DNA of 64,000 nucleotides from Bacteroidetes bacterium ADurb.Bin012 (lineage in GTDB: Bacteria; Bacteroidota; Bacteroidia; Bacteroidales; TTA-H9). The stretch covers positions 1-64,000 of the forward strand of contig MWFC01000003.1 in the NCBI GenBank assembly GCA_002071415.1, given 5' to 3'. The first letter of the stretch is position 1; the number at the start of each line of letters is the position of its first letter. Made by a program: the position numbers and the translations under genes. Shown here piece by piece: positions 45,685-53,810 of this stretch. The notes beneath the pieces are model-generated. The model was not told where the DNA came from and did not search any database. It worked only from the letters and a program-made list of their open reading frames with translations.

Positions 45685-46086
45685 ATGCGCACCAATTTCC
45701 GTAAATATGAACGGCTCTGCTCGAAAAAATATATCGAAAATCTATTTAAGAAAGGCGAATCCTTTGTCGTTTATCCTCTAAGAATTTATTTAACTACTGC
45801 TCATCCTGTTGCTTACACAGGAGTTCAAGTAGTTTTTGCAGTCCCTCAACGCAATTTTCGAAAAGCAACTCAGCGAAATCTTCTTCGACGCCGATTAAGA
45901 GAATCCTATCGGAATAACAAACAAATCATTTCCAATCTCCTTTATTCAACTCACTTTACTATTCACATAGGTTTTTTGTATATTGCAAAAGAAATCGAAA
46001 ATTATTCCTCTATCGAAGAAGCTATGATCAAGAGTCTGCAACTCATAGCAGAAAAATATAAGAACTCCCCTATCGAAGAGAAATAA
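45685..46086 (+). CDS. rnpA: Ribonuclease P protein component
   Basis: A 133-residue basic protein. The N-terminus (ERLCSKKYIENLFKKGESFVVYPLRI) and the RNR-like helix (RKATQRNLLRRRLRESYR) match RnpA, which assists the RNase P RNA in 5' maturation of tRNA. The gene follows hemD by 31 bases, as in other Bacteroidota. yidD, which often follows rnpA, is absent: only about 110 bases separate rnpA from the S41 peptidase. Confidence 0.88.
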   Translation: MRTNFRKYERLCSKKYIENLFKKGESFVVYPLRIYLTTAHPVAYTGVQVVFAVPQRNFRKATQRNLLRRRLRESYRNNKQIISNLLYSTHFTIHIGFLYIAKEIENYSSIEEAMIKSLQLIAEKYKNSPIEEK

Positions 46087-46194
46087 AATCAACTCTCCTT
46101 ATAATCAAACAACATTTACAACGTTATCCCAAAGGAAATTTCATATTTCCTCAGTTTCATCACTCAAGAAAAAAATATATTTACTCCAAGTAAT

Positions 46195-47868
46195 ATGAAA
46201 AAAATTCTACCTTTCATCATTGCGGTTATAATAACTTTAAGTGGATCAGCCCAACAAGACAATCTTTTCGAGATTTCGAAGAACCTCGAACTTTTCTTTT
46301 CTGTGGTCAAGGAGCTTCAGATCAACTATGCCGACCAGATCGACCCCGGTAAGCTGACCTCTACTGCGATCAAATCCATGCTAAATACTCTGGACCCTTA
46401 TACAATATTAATACCAGAGGACCAGATACAGAATTACAGATTCTTCATGAGTGGAGAATATGGAGGAATTGGCATCACAAGCTTGCAAAGAGCCAATGGC
46501 GATTGTACCATCATTGACGTGAAAGAAGACAGCCCGGCTTCACGAGCTGGCTTGAAACCAGGCGATTTGATTGTGAAAATCAACAATATCGACCTGAAAG
46601 ATAAAACCGACGAAGACATCGACATTCTTATAAAAGGAGAAGTAGGAAGCCCAATATCTCTCTCCATAATGAAATATAAAAGTAATCAAATCGAGAAATT
46701 GACTCTGCTGAGAGAAAACATTCAACTTCCCAACATTTCCTATTCCGGAATGATAGGCGACGACATCGGCTGCATTCGTCTGGAACAATTTACTGATAAA
46801 TCATCCAAAGAATTTTACGAGGCTTTCCAAAAACTTCGTCAAAGCAAAAATCTCAAGGGATTAATCATCGATCTTAGAGGGAATGGAGGCGGTTTGCTCG
46901 ATCAGGCCATAACCATTGTCAATCAATTCGTCGATAAAGGATTATTGATCGTAAGTACACGCGGCCGTAATATCGACCGAAACCGAAATTATTATACGAC
47001 CAACCCTCCCCTCGATCTCTCTATCCCACTGGTAGTACTTGTAGATAAATATACTGCATCGGCTTCTGAAATCCTCGCAGGTGCCTTGCAAGACCTTGAC
47101 AGGGCAGTAGTTATAGGAGAAAAAACCTTCGGAAAAGGGTTGGTTCAAAACATCTTGCCTCTCCCATACAATAATCAATTGAAGATTACCATTGCCAAAT
47201 ATTACATTCCAAGTGGGCGATGTATTCAAGCCATCGATTATTTCAAACACGACCAAAATCGAACATCTGTGCAAACCAAACCTGTATTCTATACCCACAA
47301 CGGCCGTATGGTTTTCGAACAAGGAGGAATTGAACCCGACCTTCCTTCTGATTCAGTATCTAACAATCCTCTTATCAATTCATTATTTCAGAATTTTATA
47401 ATTTTCGATTTTGTGAATGAGTTCGCTTATCAACATCCGCACATCGATCCTTTGGAAAAGTTTACTCTGGATAACAAGATCTTTAATGATTTCATTCAAT
47501 TTACTACCGATCGCTATAAAGATTGGGACTATGAAAATATAAACCTGATGCAACAATTGAGAAATCAACTTTCGGCACAAAACCGGTTGGACAACGAAAT
47601 TAAGTCTTCACTCGATAAAATCGAACTACAGCTTTACGACCAAATACCAATTCTTCTTTCACAAACACGGGAAGATCTCTCATTTCCATTGATGAGTGAA
47701 ATCATTAGCAGATACACCAAACCACAGGATAGGATAAAATTTTTAATTACTAACGATCCCGAAATTACCAAGGCTGCCAATCTGCTGCGTGATATGACTA
47801 CATATCAAAGTATCCTTGCCGGGACTCATCCTAATTGCCATAACCGTTTACGACCGGCTAATCCATAA
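46195..47868 (+). CDS. S41-family C-terminal processing peptidase
   Basis: A 557-residue exported serine protease. A signal peptide (1-20, ending SAQ) is followed by an N-terminal helical region, a PDZ domain (about 80-165; GGIGITS, SPASRAGLKPGDLIVKI) and the S41 catalytic domain: LIIDLRGNGGGLLDQA, the nucleophile Ser in DKYTASASEILAGAL (near residue 290) and the general-base Lys in EKTFGKGLVQ. A C-terminal extension of about 180 residues follows. These proteases trim periplasmic proteins. Its 3' end is four bases from the next gene's start. Confidence 0.9.
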   Translation: MKKILPFIIAVIITLSGSAQQDNLFEISKNLELFFSVVKELQINYADQIDPGKLTSTAIKSMLNTLDPYTILIPEDQIQNYRFFMSGEYGGIGITSLQRANGDCTIIDVKEDSPASRAGLKPGDLIVKINNIDLKDKTDEDIDILIKGEVGSPISLSIMKYKSNQIEKLTLLRENIQLPNISYSGMIGDDIGCIRLEQFTDKSSKEFYEAFQKLRQSKNLKGLIIDLRGNGGGLLDQAITIVNQFVDKGLLIVSTRGRNIDRNRNYYTTNPPLDLSIPLVVLVDKYTASASEILAGALQDLDRAVVIGEKTFGKGLVQNILPLPYNNQLKITIAKYYIPSGRCIQAIDYFKHDQNRTSVQTKPVFYTHNGRMVFEQGGIEPDLPSDSVSNNPLINSLFQNFIIFDFVNEFAYQHPHIDPLEKFTLDNKIFNDFIQFTTDRYKDWDYENINLMQQLRNQLSAQNRLDNEIKSSLDKIELQLYDQIPILLSQTREDLSFPLMSEIISRYTKPQDRIKFLITNDPEITKAANLLRDMTTYQSILAGTHPNCHNRLRPANP

Positions 47869-47872
47869 TTCC

Positions 47873-49441
47873 ATGACAAGGGAAAAACTATTTTATTACA
47901 TTTATTTACTCGGTTTTATGAGTCTGGTAGTGGCCATACCCACATCCAATTATGTAATGAGTCTTTCCCAGATTATTATGATTGGTGCATGGCTATTCTA
48001 TGGACATTATAAAATCGGCTTAAAACAACTGCTAAACAAAAAAATTGCTTGGGTATTCATTTCATTTTACCTTCTTCATATACTTGGGCTAATCTATACG
48101 ACAGATTTTGCTTATGCCATTAAGGATTTAAGAACCAAGTTGCCTTTGTTGGTATTGCCTTTTGTAATATTTACCATGCCCAGGCCTTCGAATAAATTTT
48201 TACAGCTTATCGTCTGGTTGCATGCATTGGCAATTTTCTTAGCCAGCCTCATCGGCATTTACTTGGCATGGCAAAAAGGATATGTAAATTACAGGCTCTA
48301 TTCTCCAGGAATTTCCCATATCAGGTTTGGATTGAACATTTGTCTTTCGGCTGTATTGCTATTATACGACATCATCCATCGAAAAAAATTGATTCCGAGA
48401 ATTTTAGCCTCCCTCCTCATTGCATGGTATATCGTTTATCTTAGTCTTTTTGGTTCAGTAACTGCCATTGTTATTCTGGGTATTCTTCTGGTGATAGGCA
48501 TCAGTATTTTCATAATACGTCACAGCCCTGTATGGGGAAAAATTATCTATTCCTTCATTTTAACCGCCTCAATATTAGGTTTTTCATTCTTGATAAAGGA
48601 AACTTTGCAACTCATACTCCATCATTCAAAAGAAAAAATCGACTTTGCAAACCTCGAAAAGTTCAGTGCCGATGGGCATGCTTACTTACATGATACGGTT
48701 TACTTTGGGAAGGAATTTGGGCAGTATGTGGGTTTATATTATTGCCCCGACGAACTTCCGCAAGCCTGGGCAAAACGTAGCAAACTCGATTACTATGGGA
48801 AGGACCTTGCAGGCCAACCCTTGATGGCTACTATCGTAAGATATCTCAACAGCAAAGGTTTACGCAAGGATGCCCGAGGGCTCGCCCAGTTATCAGACGA
48901 AGAAATCGGATGGATAGAAAAAGGCGTGGCCAACGCTCAATATATGCAAAGCAATGCCCTAAAGCGTACGATTATGGAATTTGCCCTTGGATATGAACAT
49001 TTCAAAGAGGGAAGTGGCACCAGGGGAAATAGTATTATACAAAGATTCGAACTCTGGCGAGCTTCAATCGAAATCATCAAAAAAAATCCAGTGATCGGAG
49101 TCGGAACTGGCGATGTTCCACAAGCATTCAAACAACAGCTCATGGCTATGCATTCCGACTTGAGCCATACCAGTCTACGTTCGCACAATCAATATTTAAG
49201 CATTACCATTGCTTTTGGCATTATTGGTTTGCTATGGTTTCTATGGATACTACTCTACCCTCTTAAAATCAATCAATTATACAAAGACTGGCGTTATGTG
49301 GCCTTTTTAATCATCATGGCAGTTTCTATGATCAACGAAGATACTATTGAGTCGCAAGCCGGAATCACTTATTATGTATTTTTTTCCTTATTTTTATATC
49401 TTCTTTCGATAGAAAAGGAGACCATGAATAATTTTCCTTGA
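47873..49441 (+). CDS. O-antigen ligase-like membrane protein
   Basis: A 522-residue polytopic protein with about 10-12 membrane helices and a large periplasmic loop (about residues 255-405). That loop carries the WaaL/Wzy signature FELWRASIEIIKKNPVIGVGTGDV followed by SHNQYL. Members join O-antigen or other glycans to lipid A core or protein. The loop is longer than in many relatives and contains an insert with HAYLHDTVYFGKEFGQYVG and a GLYYCPDELPQAWAKRS stretch. The start at 47873 avoids an overlap of about 50 bases with the peptidase gene that an upstream start would give. No other glycan genes are adjacent. Confidence 0.82.
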   Translation: MTREKLFYYIYLLGFMSLVVAIPTSNYVMSLSQIIMIGAWLFYGHYKIGLKQLLNKKIAWVFISFYLLHILGLIYTTDFAYAIKDLRTKLPLLVLPFVIFTMPRPSNKFLQLIVWLHALAIFLASLIGIYLAWQKGYVNYRLYSPGISHIRFGLNICLSAVLLLYDIIHRKKLIPRILASLLIAWYIVYLSLFGSVTAIVILGILLVIGISIFIIRHSPVWGKIIYSFILTASILGFSFLIKETLQLILHHSKEKIDFANLEKFSADGHAYLHDTVYFGKEFGQYVGLYYCPDELPQAWAKRSKLDYYGKDLAGQPLMATIVRYLNSKGLRKDARGLAQLSDEEIGWIEKGVANAQYMQSNALKRTIMEFALGYEHFKEGSGTRGNSIIQRFELWRASIEIIKKNPVIGVGTGDVPQAFKQQLMAMHSDLSHTSLRSHNQYLSITIAFGIIGLLWFLWILLYPLKINQLYKDWRYVAFLIIMAVSMINEDTIESQAGITYYVFFSLFLYLLSIEKETMNNFP

Positions 49442-49461
49442 AATCGCAAAATCATTGTATC

Positions 49462-49950
49462 ATGAAAACCCTAACACTCATTACAGAAATTGAGGAATTC
49501 GACTCGGTAGATCAATTGCCTGAAAAAGATAAGGAGCTTCTGCTCGAGGCTCGAGAGGCAGCTTCGAAAGCTTATGCTCCTTACTCGAATTTTAAGGTAG
49601 GAGCTGCTATTCGAATGGGAAATGGCAAAATAGTACAGGGAAGCAATCAGGAAAATTCATCTTATCCTGTTGGCTGCTGTGCCGAGCGTACAGCATTATT
49701 TTATGCTTCTAGTTGCTTTTGGGGTGAAAAAATCTGTGCGATTGCCATAGCCTCTCAAACAACGAATAGTGATGGCACACGCCCTCTCAGCCCTTGCGGA
49801 ATGTGTCGCCAGGCAATATTAGAATATGAAATTCTTCAGCAAGCTCCTATTCGTATTCTCATGCTGAGCGGAAGTACCAAAGTTTGGATTGCTCCATCCG
49901 CAGTAAGTTTGCTCCCCTTCCAATTCGATCATCAATATCTTGAACAGTAA
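49462..49950 (+). CDS. cdd: Cytidine deaminase
   Basis: A 162-residue zinc enzyme. Residues show AYAPYSNFKVGAAI, the zinc/catalytic CAERTALFYA (Cys ligand and general-acid Glu) and the second zinc pair in PCGMCRQ. It converts cytidine or deoxycytidine to uridine forms, in pyrimidine salvage. The Met at 49462 fits the usual N-terminus; a start at 49438 overlaps the previous gene by four bases. A group II intron remnant lies beyond its 3' end. Confidence 0.92.
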   Translation: MKTLTLITEIEEFDSVDQLPEKDKELLLEAREAASKAYAPYSNFKVGAAIRMGNGKIVQGSNQENSSYPVGCCAERTALFYASSCFWGEKICAIAIASQTTNSDGTRPLSPCGMCRQAILEYEILQQAPIRILMLSGSTKVWIAPSAVSLLPFQFDHQYLEQ

Positions 49951-49995
49951 TTGAATATTCTATAATATTAAATTTCGATGAATCCAACCATTTAA

Positions 49996-50738
49996 TTAGA
50001 TAAGATATAAAGATAAAAAAATAAGGACTTCAAAATTCTCAGCGCCATCTGAACTGGTAAGAAGCCAGAGCATCGAGTAGGTAGGGAGATTGCTCCCCCG
50101 CCCTCTCACCCCACCCAGCATGCTCTCGCACCGGACGGTTTCATCTAAGAGTGTAATGCTCCATGGTTTAATGACAAACTGTATAAGCCAACTTCCTTGA
50201 ACCATGCTGTCCCCCATGGCCTGTGGGGCTTTGAGTGTGCCTGACTTTCGCCACCATCCTTTCCCAAAAAACGCAAGTATCCAACTTTGCCACTTCTTCA
50301 CCCATTGCCGTTCCAAAAATTGCTGTAGGATGTAAACCCGTTTGCATTGCTTGAGCCTGATACATCCCAATTTGCGACGTATCCATCCCTCAAGTTCACA
50401 TACAAAAGAGGCGCATTTCGCTGCCTCGTAATACATCAGCCAGCCTCGTAATACAGGATTCAGCTCACAAATAACCTGTGCTGGGCTATCGCTTGTTGGA
50501 TGACTCGGTCGATGATCGTGGGAATACATAACTTGCATAACCCTCCGTTAGGCTCAGTGATTTCTATGAATTTGATACCTTGTGGCAAATAGTTGCCACT
50601 CAGTAAGGAGTGACGTAAGGTGCCCCCATTACGGGTGTACCATTCGACAAATTCTCCTACTCCCATCCCATCAATCCCGCTTACACCCTTCCATTCGCTA
50701 ACACCTCCTCCCAACTCGGCGTGTACAAGAACTTTCAT
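49996..50738 (-). pseudogene. ltrA: Group II intron reverse transcriptase/maturase, internally deleted
   Basis: Two overlapping minus-strand frames are pieces of one LtrA-type gene. The 5' piece (50460-50738) has the RT-0/RT-1 region: VSGIDGMGVGEF and IPTIIDRVIQQAIAQ. The 3' piece (49996-50538) has the maturase domain: LNPVLRGWLMYYE, EGWIRRKLGCIRLKQCKR and FFGKGWWRKSGTLKAPQ. RT motifs 2-7, including the catalytic YADD, and the thumb are missing. The junction, near 50460-50490, deletes roughly 200 or more codons and shifts frame, so the protein cannot reverse transcribe. Confidence 0.82.
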
Positions 50739-50768
50739 CTTGCAAGTAGTAATGTATGCCCGTCATAC
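50072..50768 (-). mobile_element. Collapsed group II intron remnant
   Basis: On the minus strand the element appears to start GTATGACGGGC (50768 downward; consensus GUGYG) right after the T-run of a terminator, followed by the domain-I-like TGAAAGTTCTTGTACA. It ends with CGTCCGG (domain V-like 3' strand) and a domain VI-like hairpin GGGAG-CAAT-CTCCC then CTACTCGAT near 50073. At about 700 bases it is far shorter than a full intron (about 2 kb), so both RNA domains and ORF have collapsed. Exact ends are inferred. Confidence 0.6.
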
Positions 50769-50800
50769 AAAAATGGCTGCCCCCGTTCCGGGGGCAGCCA
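50769..50800 (-). terminator. Rho-independent terminator of the GIN-barrel gene
   Basis: A perfect 12-bp stem TGGCTGCCCCCG/CGGGGGCAGCCA with a three-base loop, followed on the minus strand by TTTTT. It lies 22 bases beyond the stop of the minus-strand gene ending at 50823. The intron remnant begins immediately after the T-run. Confidence 0.85.
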
Positions 50801-50822
50801 TAAACATCCAATCCAACGCAAA

Positions 50823-52406
50823 CTACCAACCAATCAATGTCAATCCCACAGAAAATGGGTAAAGCTCGGGACCACGATGATTCCGAAACAATGTTGTAAT
50901 ACTGTACGTTCCGAACAAATTGACATAACCCCAACCCATTCTTACCATTACATCGGCCTTGAATGGATTGAGATTAAAATCATCATGAACCTTTTCGGTT
51001 TCTTGACGGGGAGATGTCATGGTTTTCCAAACTTCGTAATTAACGGGATCGATCAACTGGTATTCTTTCAACTGCTCGGCATACACGGTTTTCGTATGTG
51101 AACCTATGCGAGCTCCAAGTAAAAGCCCAGCCGTAAAATGATATAATTCGAGCTTCGAATTTCCTTTGTGCTGATACTCAAACAATACAGGTACTGTAAG
51201 ATATCTTACCATCAGTTTGTTCTTCTTTATTCTTACACCATCTATCAAATAACCATTCAAACGATAGGCTTTCTCGTCAAGATAAACTCCCTGATCGAAA
51301 CGGTAATTATGCCATTCCAAGCCTAAACCCGTTATAAAACCAAAATTTCCCGAACGAGATATTTTTATACTTTGTTCATAGGCATTTAAGTGAACTCCAA
51401 TGGATTTAGGCATATTCAAATCAAGATAACGATCAGCACCGGCAAAATCCATATTTCCATCACTGTTTAAGTAACCGTTCAAACTTAGATCGAATCCTCC
51501 CCAATGCCCTGTAAAACAATGTTGGTTCGTTTCTTTCTTCCATTTCACATTGCCGTCATCATCGACGATTAATTTCTGTTTCCCAATTTTAATCGTACTT
51601 ACGCCTTCATTATCATCCACTTTAATTTTCAATTTACCCAGATCGACAACTACCGAGTCTCCTCCCAGATTGACTACACCCTTATCTGCAGTGTCGATTT
51701 TGTACTGGGTAGAATAACCGACATCTGTCAAAATACGAGGTTTCGTCCTATATTTGATATTTGCAGCCCCGCTTTTCTGCACAATTGCCAAATCTTTTAC
51801 ATCGACAAAGGCATCGGCTGCTCCACGTAAAAATATGATCAAAGTATCGCTTACCAGTTCCGAAGCTTTCAAACTTCCAGCTCCACTTACATCCGACTTG
51901 TGCCAACTCGCCCTGCCATTCACCTTAACATCGGCAGCTCCCGATACATCCGAAAGCAAATGATCTATTTCAACATTCAGCTCAACATTGGCTGCACCAC
52001 TGGCCATAAGTTTCATTTCTTTTACCCGATTCATCCCATTTAACTTGAATGTAGCTGCACCACTTGCGTTTAGATATTTCAATTCTGGTATGGTGATAGA
52101 TATATTCACAACAGGATTCTTCAGTTTATTCCCTTTAATGTATAAAATTTCATTCACCACTTCCGTAATCACATTTTCTATTTGATCTTCATCGACTTCG
52201 ATTTTCACTTCCTGTAACTGACCAATGTTTATTACCACATTGAAAGTGCCTCCCGCCTCAACTCCATGAAAAGGGGGCAATTCTCTTGTTATCGTGATCA
52301 TCCTATCAATTGCTATGGGATCATCACCCAGCGTGATTTCCGGAAAAACAATAATCGAGAATATCAGGCTAAGTGCCCAAAGAATCTTCTTCTTTTTGTT
52401 TCTCAT
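50823..52406 (-). CDS. Head-GIN (DUF2807) and outer-membrane barrel fusion protein
   Basis: A 527-residue exported protein with a signal peptide (1-26). Residues about 40-230 form the head-GIN/DUF2807 domain, with short repeats such as LNASGAATFKL, LMASGAANVEL, DVSGAADVKV and DVSGAGSLKA that build a right-handed beta-solenoid. After a linker with VDDNEGVSTIKIG the C-terminal half (about 330-527) is an aromatic-rich beta-barrel ending in FSVGLTLIGW, an aromatic BAM-type end. GIN domains usually occur alone; the fused barrel suggests surface or periplasmic display of the solenoid. Function unknown. Confidence 0.8.
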   Translation of the reverse strand: MRNKKKKILWALSLIFSIIVFPEITLGDDPIAIDRMITITRELPPFHGVEAGGTFNVVINIGQLQEVKIEVDEDQIENVITEVVNEILYIKGNKLKNPVVNISITIPELKYLNASGAATFKLNGMNRVKEMKLMASGAANVELNVEIDHLLSDVSGAADVKVNGRASWHKSDVSGAGSLKASELVSDTLIIFLRGAADAFVDVKDLAIVQKSGAANIKYRTKPRILTDVGYSTQYKIDTADKGVVNLGGDSVVVDLGKLKIKVDDNEGVSTIKIGKQKLIVDDDGNVKWKKETNQHCFTGHWGGFDLSLNGYLNSDGNMDFAGADRYLDLNMPKSIGVHLNAYEQSIKISRSGNFGFITGLGLEWHNYRFDQGVYLDEKAYRLNGYLIDGVRIKKNKLMVRYLTVPVLFEYQHKGNSKLELYHFTAGLLLGARIGSHTKTVYAEQLKEYQLIDPVNYEVWKTMTSPRQETEKVHDDFNLNPFKADVMVRMGWGYVNLFGTYSITTLFRNHRGPELYPFSVGLTLIGW

Positions 52407-52540
52407 TGCTATAAATTTTGAATTTCTTGGTTTTTGAATTTTATTTATGACGAATTTTTACTTCAGATGTTACAAATATTCGGTTTGTTTATTCATTATA
52501 CGAATTCGAATATCTTTCAATTATAGTTCTGGAAACTTAC

Positions 52541-52548
52541 TAACTTTG
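52541..52548 (+). promoter_or_regulatory. -7 box of prmC, four bases from the ATG
   Basis: TAACTTTG fits TAnnTTTG and is separated from the ATG at 52553 by CTGC, predicting a leaderless transcript. Confidence 0.55.
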
Positions 52549-52552
52549 CTGC

Positions 52553-53431
52553 ATGACACTTGAAATAAGCAACAATCGGGTTTACCATATTTACCGGCAT
52601 TATCGTCACAAACTTTCTTCGATTTATCCTTCGGAAGAAGCATCCACCATAGCTCGTATGGTGATGCAGGAAATTTTAGGAATTGACCAAATAAAATTTC
52701 TTTCCGAACCCGATCTGCGTATTTCCGAATCAGAAATCCTAAAAATTCATTTCGCCTTCAAGGATTTATTGAATCATCGACCCCTACAATATGTACTAGG
52801 TTATGCATGGTTTAGGAATATACGGCTAAAAGTCGGCCATGGCGTGCTTATTCCAAGGCCTGAAACCGAAGAACTGGTTGGTTGGATACTCGAAAATTTT
52901 TTGGACAAACCCAATTTGAGAATTCTTGATATAGGAACGGGAAGTGGCTGTATAGCAATTTCATTGGCAAAAGAGTTGAAAGGTGCCCAGATTACGGCAA
53001 CCGACATTTCAGAAATGGCTCTCGAGTATGCCCGCGAGAATGCTTCAGAACATGGAACAGCCATTCAGTTTGTCCTCCATGATATTACTTCCAATGCAAA
53101 ATCAACACAATTCGAACCTTTCCATGTCATTGTTTCGAATCCTCCTTATGTAACTCAGTCGGAGAAATCGAATATGCATCCTAATGTTTTACGATATGAA
53201 CCTACTGAGGCCTTATTTGTAAATAACGAAGACCCTTTCATTTTTTACCGCAGCATTGCTGGATATGGACAAAAATTCCTGGATGAGGATGGCTGGATTT
53301 ATGTAGAAATCAACGAAAGATTTCCCGCTATGATACAAAAAATATTTTCTTCGCATAAATATCGTAATATCGAAACAAGAAAAGACTTCAATGGAAAATA
53401 CAGGATGATGAGAGCCCAAAAACCCGAATGA
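52553..53431 (+). CDS. prmC: Peptide chain release factor N5-glutamine methyltransferase
   Basis: A 292-residue SAM methyltransferase. An N-terminal helical domain (with RPLQYVLGYAWFRNIRLKV) leads to the Rossmann fold: VLIPRPETEELV, SAM motif LDIGTGSGCIAISLA and the catalytic SNPPYV. PrmC methylates the Gln of the GGQ motif in release factors RF1 and RF2. It is transcribed alone and converges with the TM1266-family gene. Confidence 0.92.
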   Translation: MTLEISNNRVYHIYRHYRHKLSSIYPSEEASTIARMVMQEILGIDQIKFLSEPDLRISESEILKIHFAFKDLLNHRPLQYVLGYAWFRNIRLKVGHGVLIPRPETEELVGWILENFLDKPNLRILDIGTGSGCIAISLAKELKGAQITATDISEMALEYARENASEHGTAIQFVLHDITSNAKSTQFEPFHVIVSNPPYVTQSEKSNMHPNVLRYEPTEALFVNNEDPFIFYRSIAGYGQKFLDEDGWIYVEINERFPAMIQKIFSSHKYRNIETRKDFNGKYRMMRAQKPE

Positions 53432-53447
53432 GCATCTTCTGGTAGAT

Positions 53448-53705
53448 TTATACCTCGAATTGCATCCGCCTGACTTGAATACCCCCAATTTGATTCAAAG
53501 CACTTTCCAGTTTATCTTGTTCATCTATGGAACCAACAAGTTGGAGCATAATGATCCCCAGCCTCGAACAGACTGCTTCTGTAACTTCATGGAAGCCTAA
53601 ACGCGATTTGATTATATGAGCAAATTCGGATAATACTTTCTGGGTCTGCCCTGCTTCCTTTATGCGGTCGGTTATAAGAATTCCCAGGATTCTGATTTCT
53701 TTCAT
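53448..53705 (-). CDS. TM1266-type iron-only hydrogenase system regulator
   Basis: An 85-residue ACT/NikR-C-like protein: MKEIRILGILITDR at the start, a central helix with LSEFAHIIKSRLGFHEV, then GIIMLQLVGSIDEQDKLESALN. This matches the small family that sits beside hydrogenase maturation genes, called putative iron-only hydrogenase system regulator. It has no DNA-binding domain. It follows hydG by 105 bases, which supports the assignment. Its mechanism is not established. Confidence 0.85.
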   Translation of the reverse strand: MKEIRILGILITDRIKEAGQTQKVLSEFAHIIKSRLGFHEVTEAVCSRLGIIMLQLVGSIDEQDKLESALNQIGGIQVRRMQFEV

Positions 53706-53810
53706 CTGTCAAAGATTTTCAAATTTAATACAAAATATTCATAATGAAACACTTATACTAATCTTGGAAGGCTCATTCGATTCCTATTCTGTATATAGTA
53801 TTTTAAAATT

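Noticed and set aside
50620-51101. Plus-strand frames across the intron remnant and the GIN-barrel gene
   Set aside because: They lie opposite the intron ORF and barrel gene, have no domain, and read across a perfect terminator hairpin.
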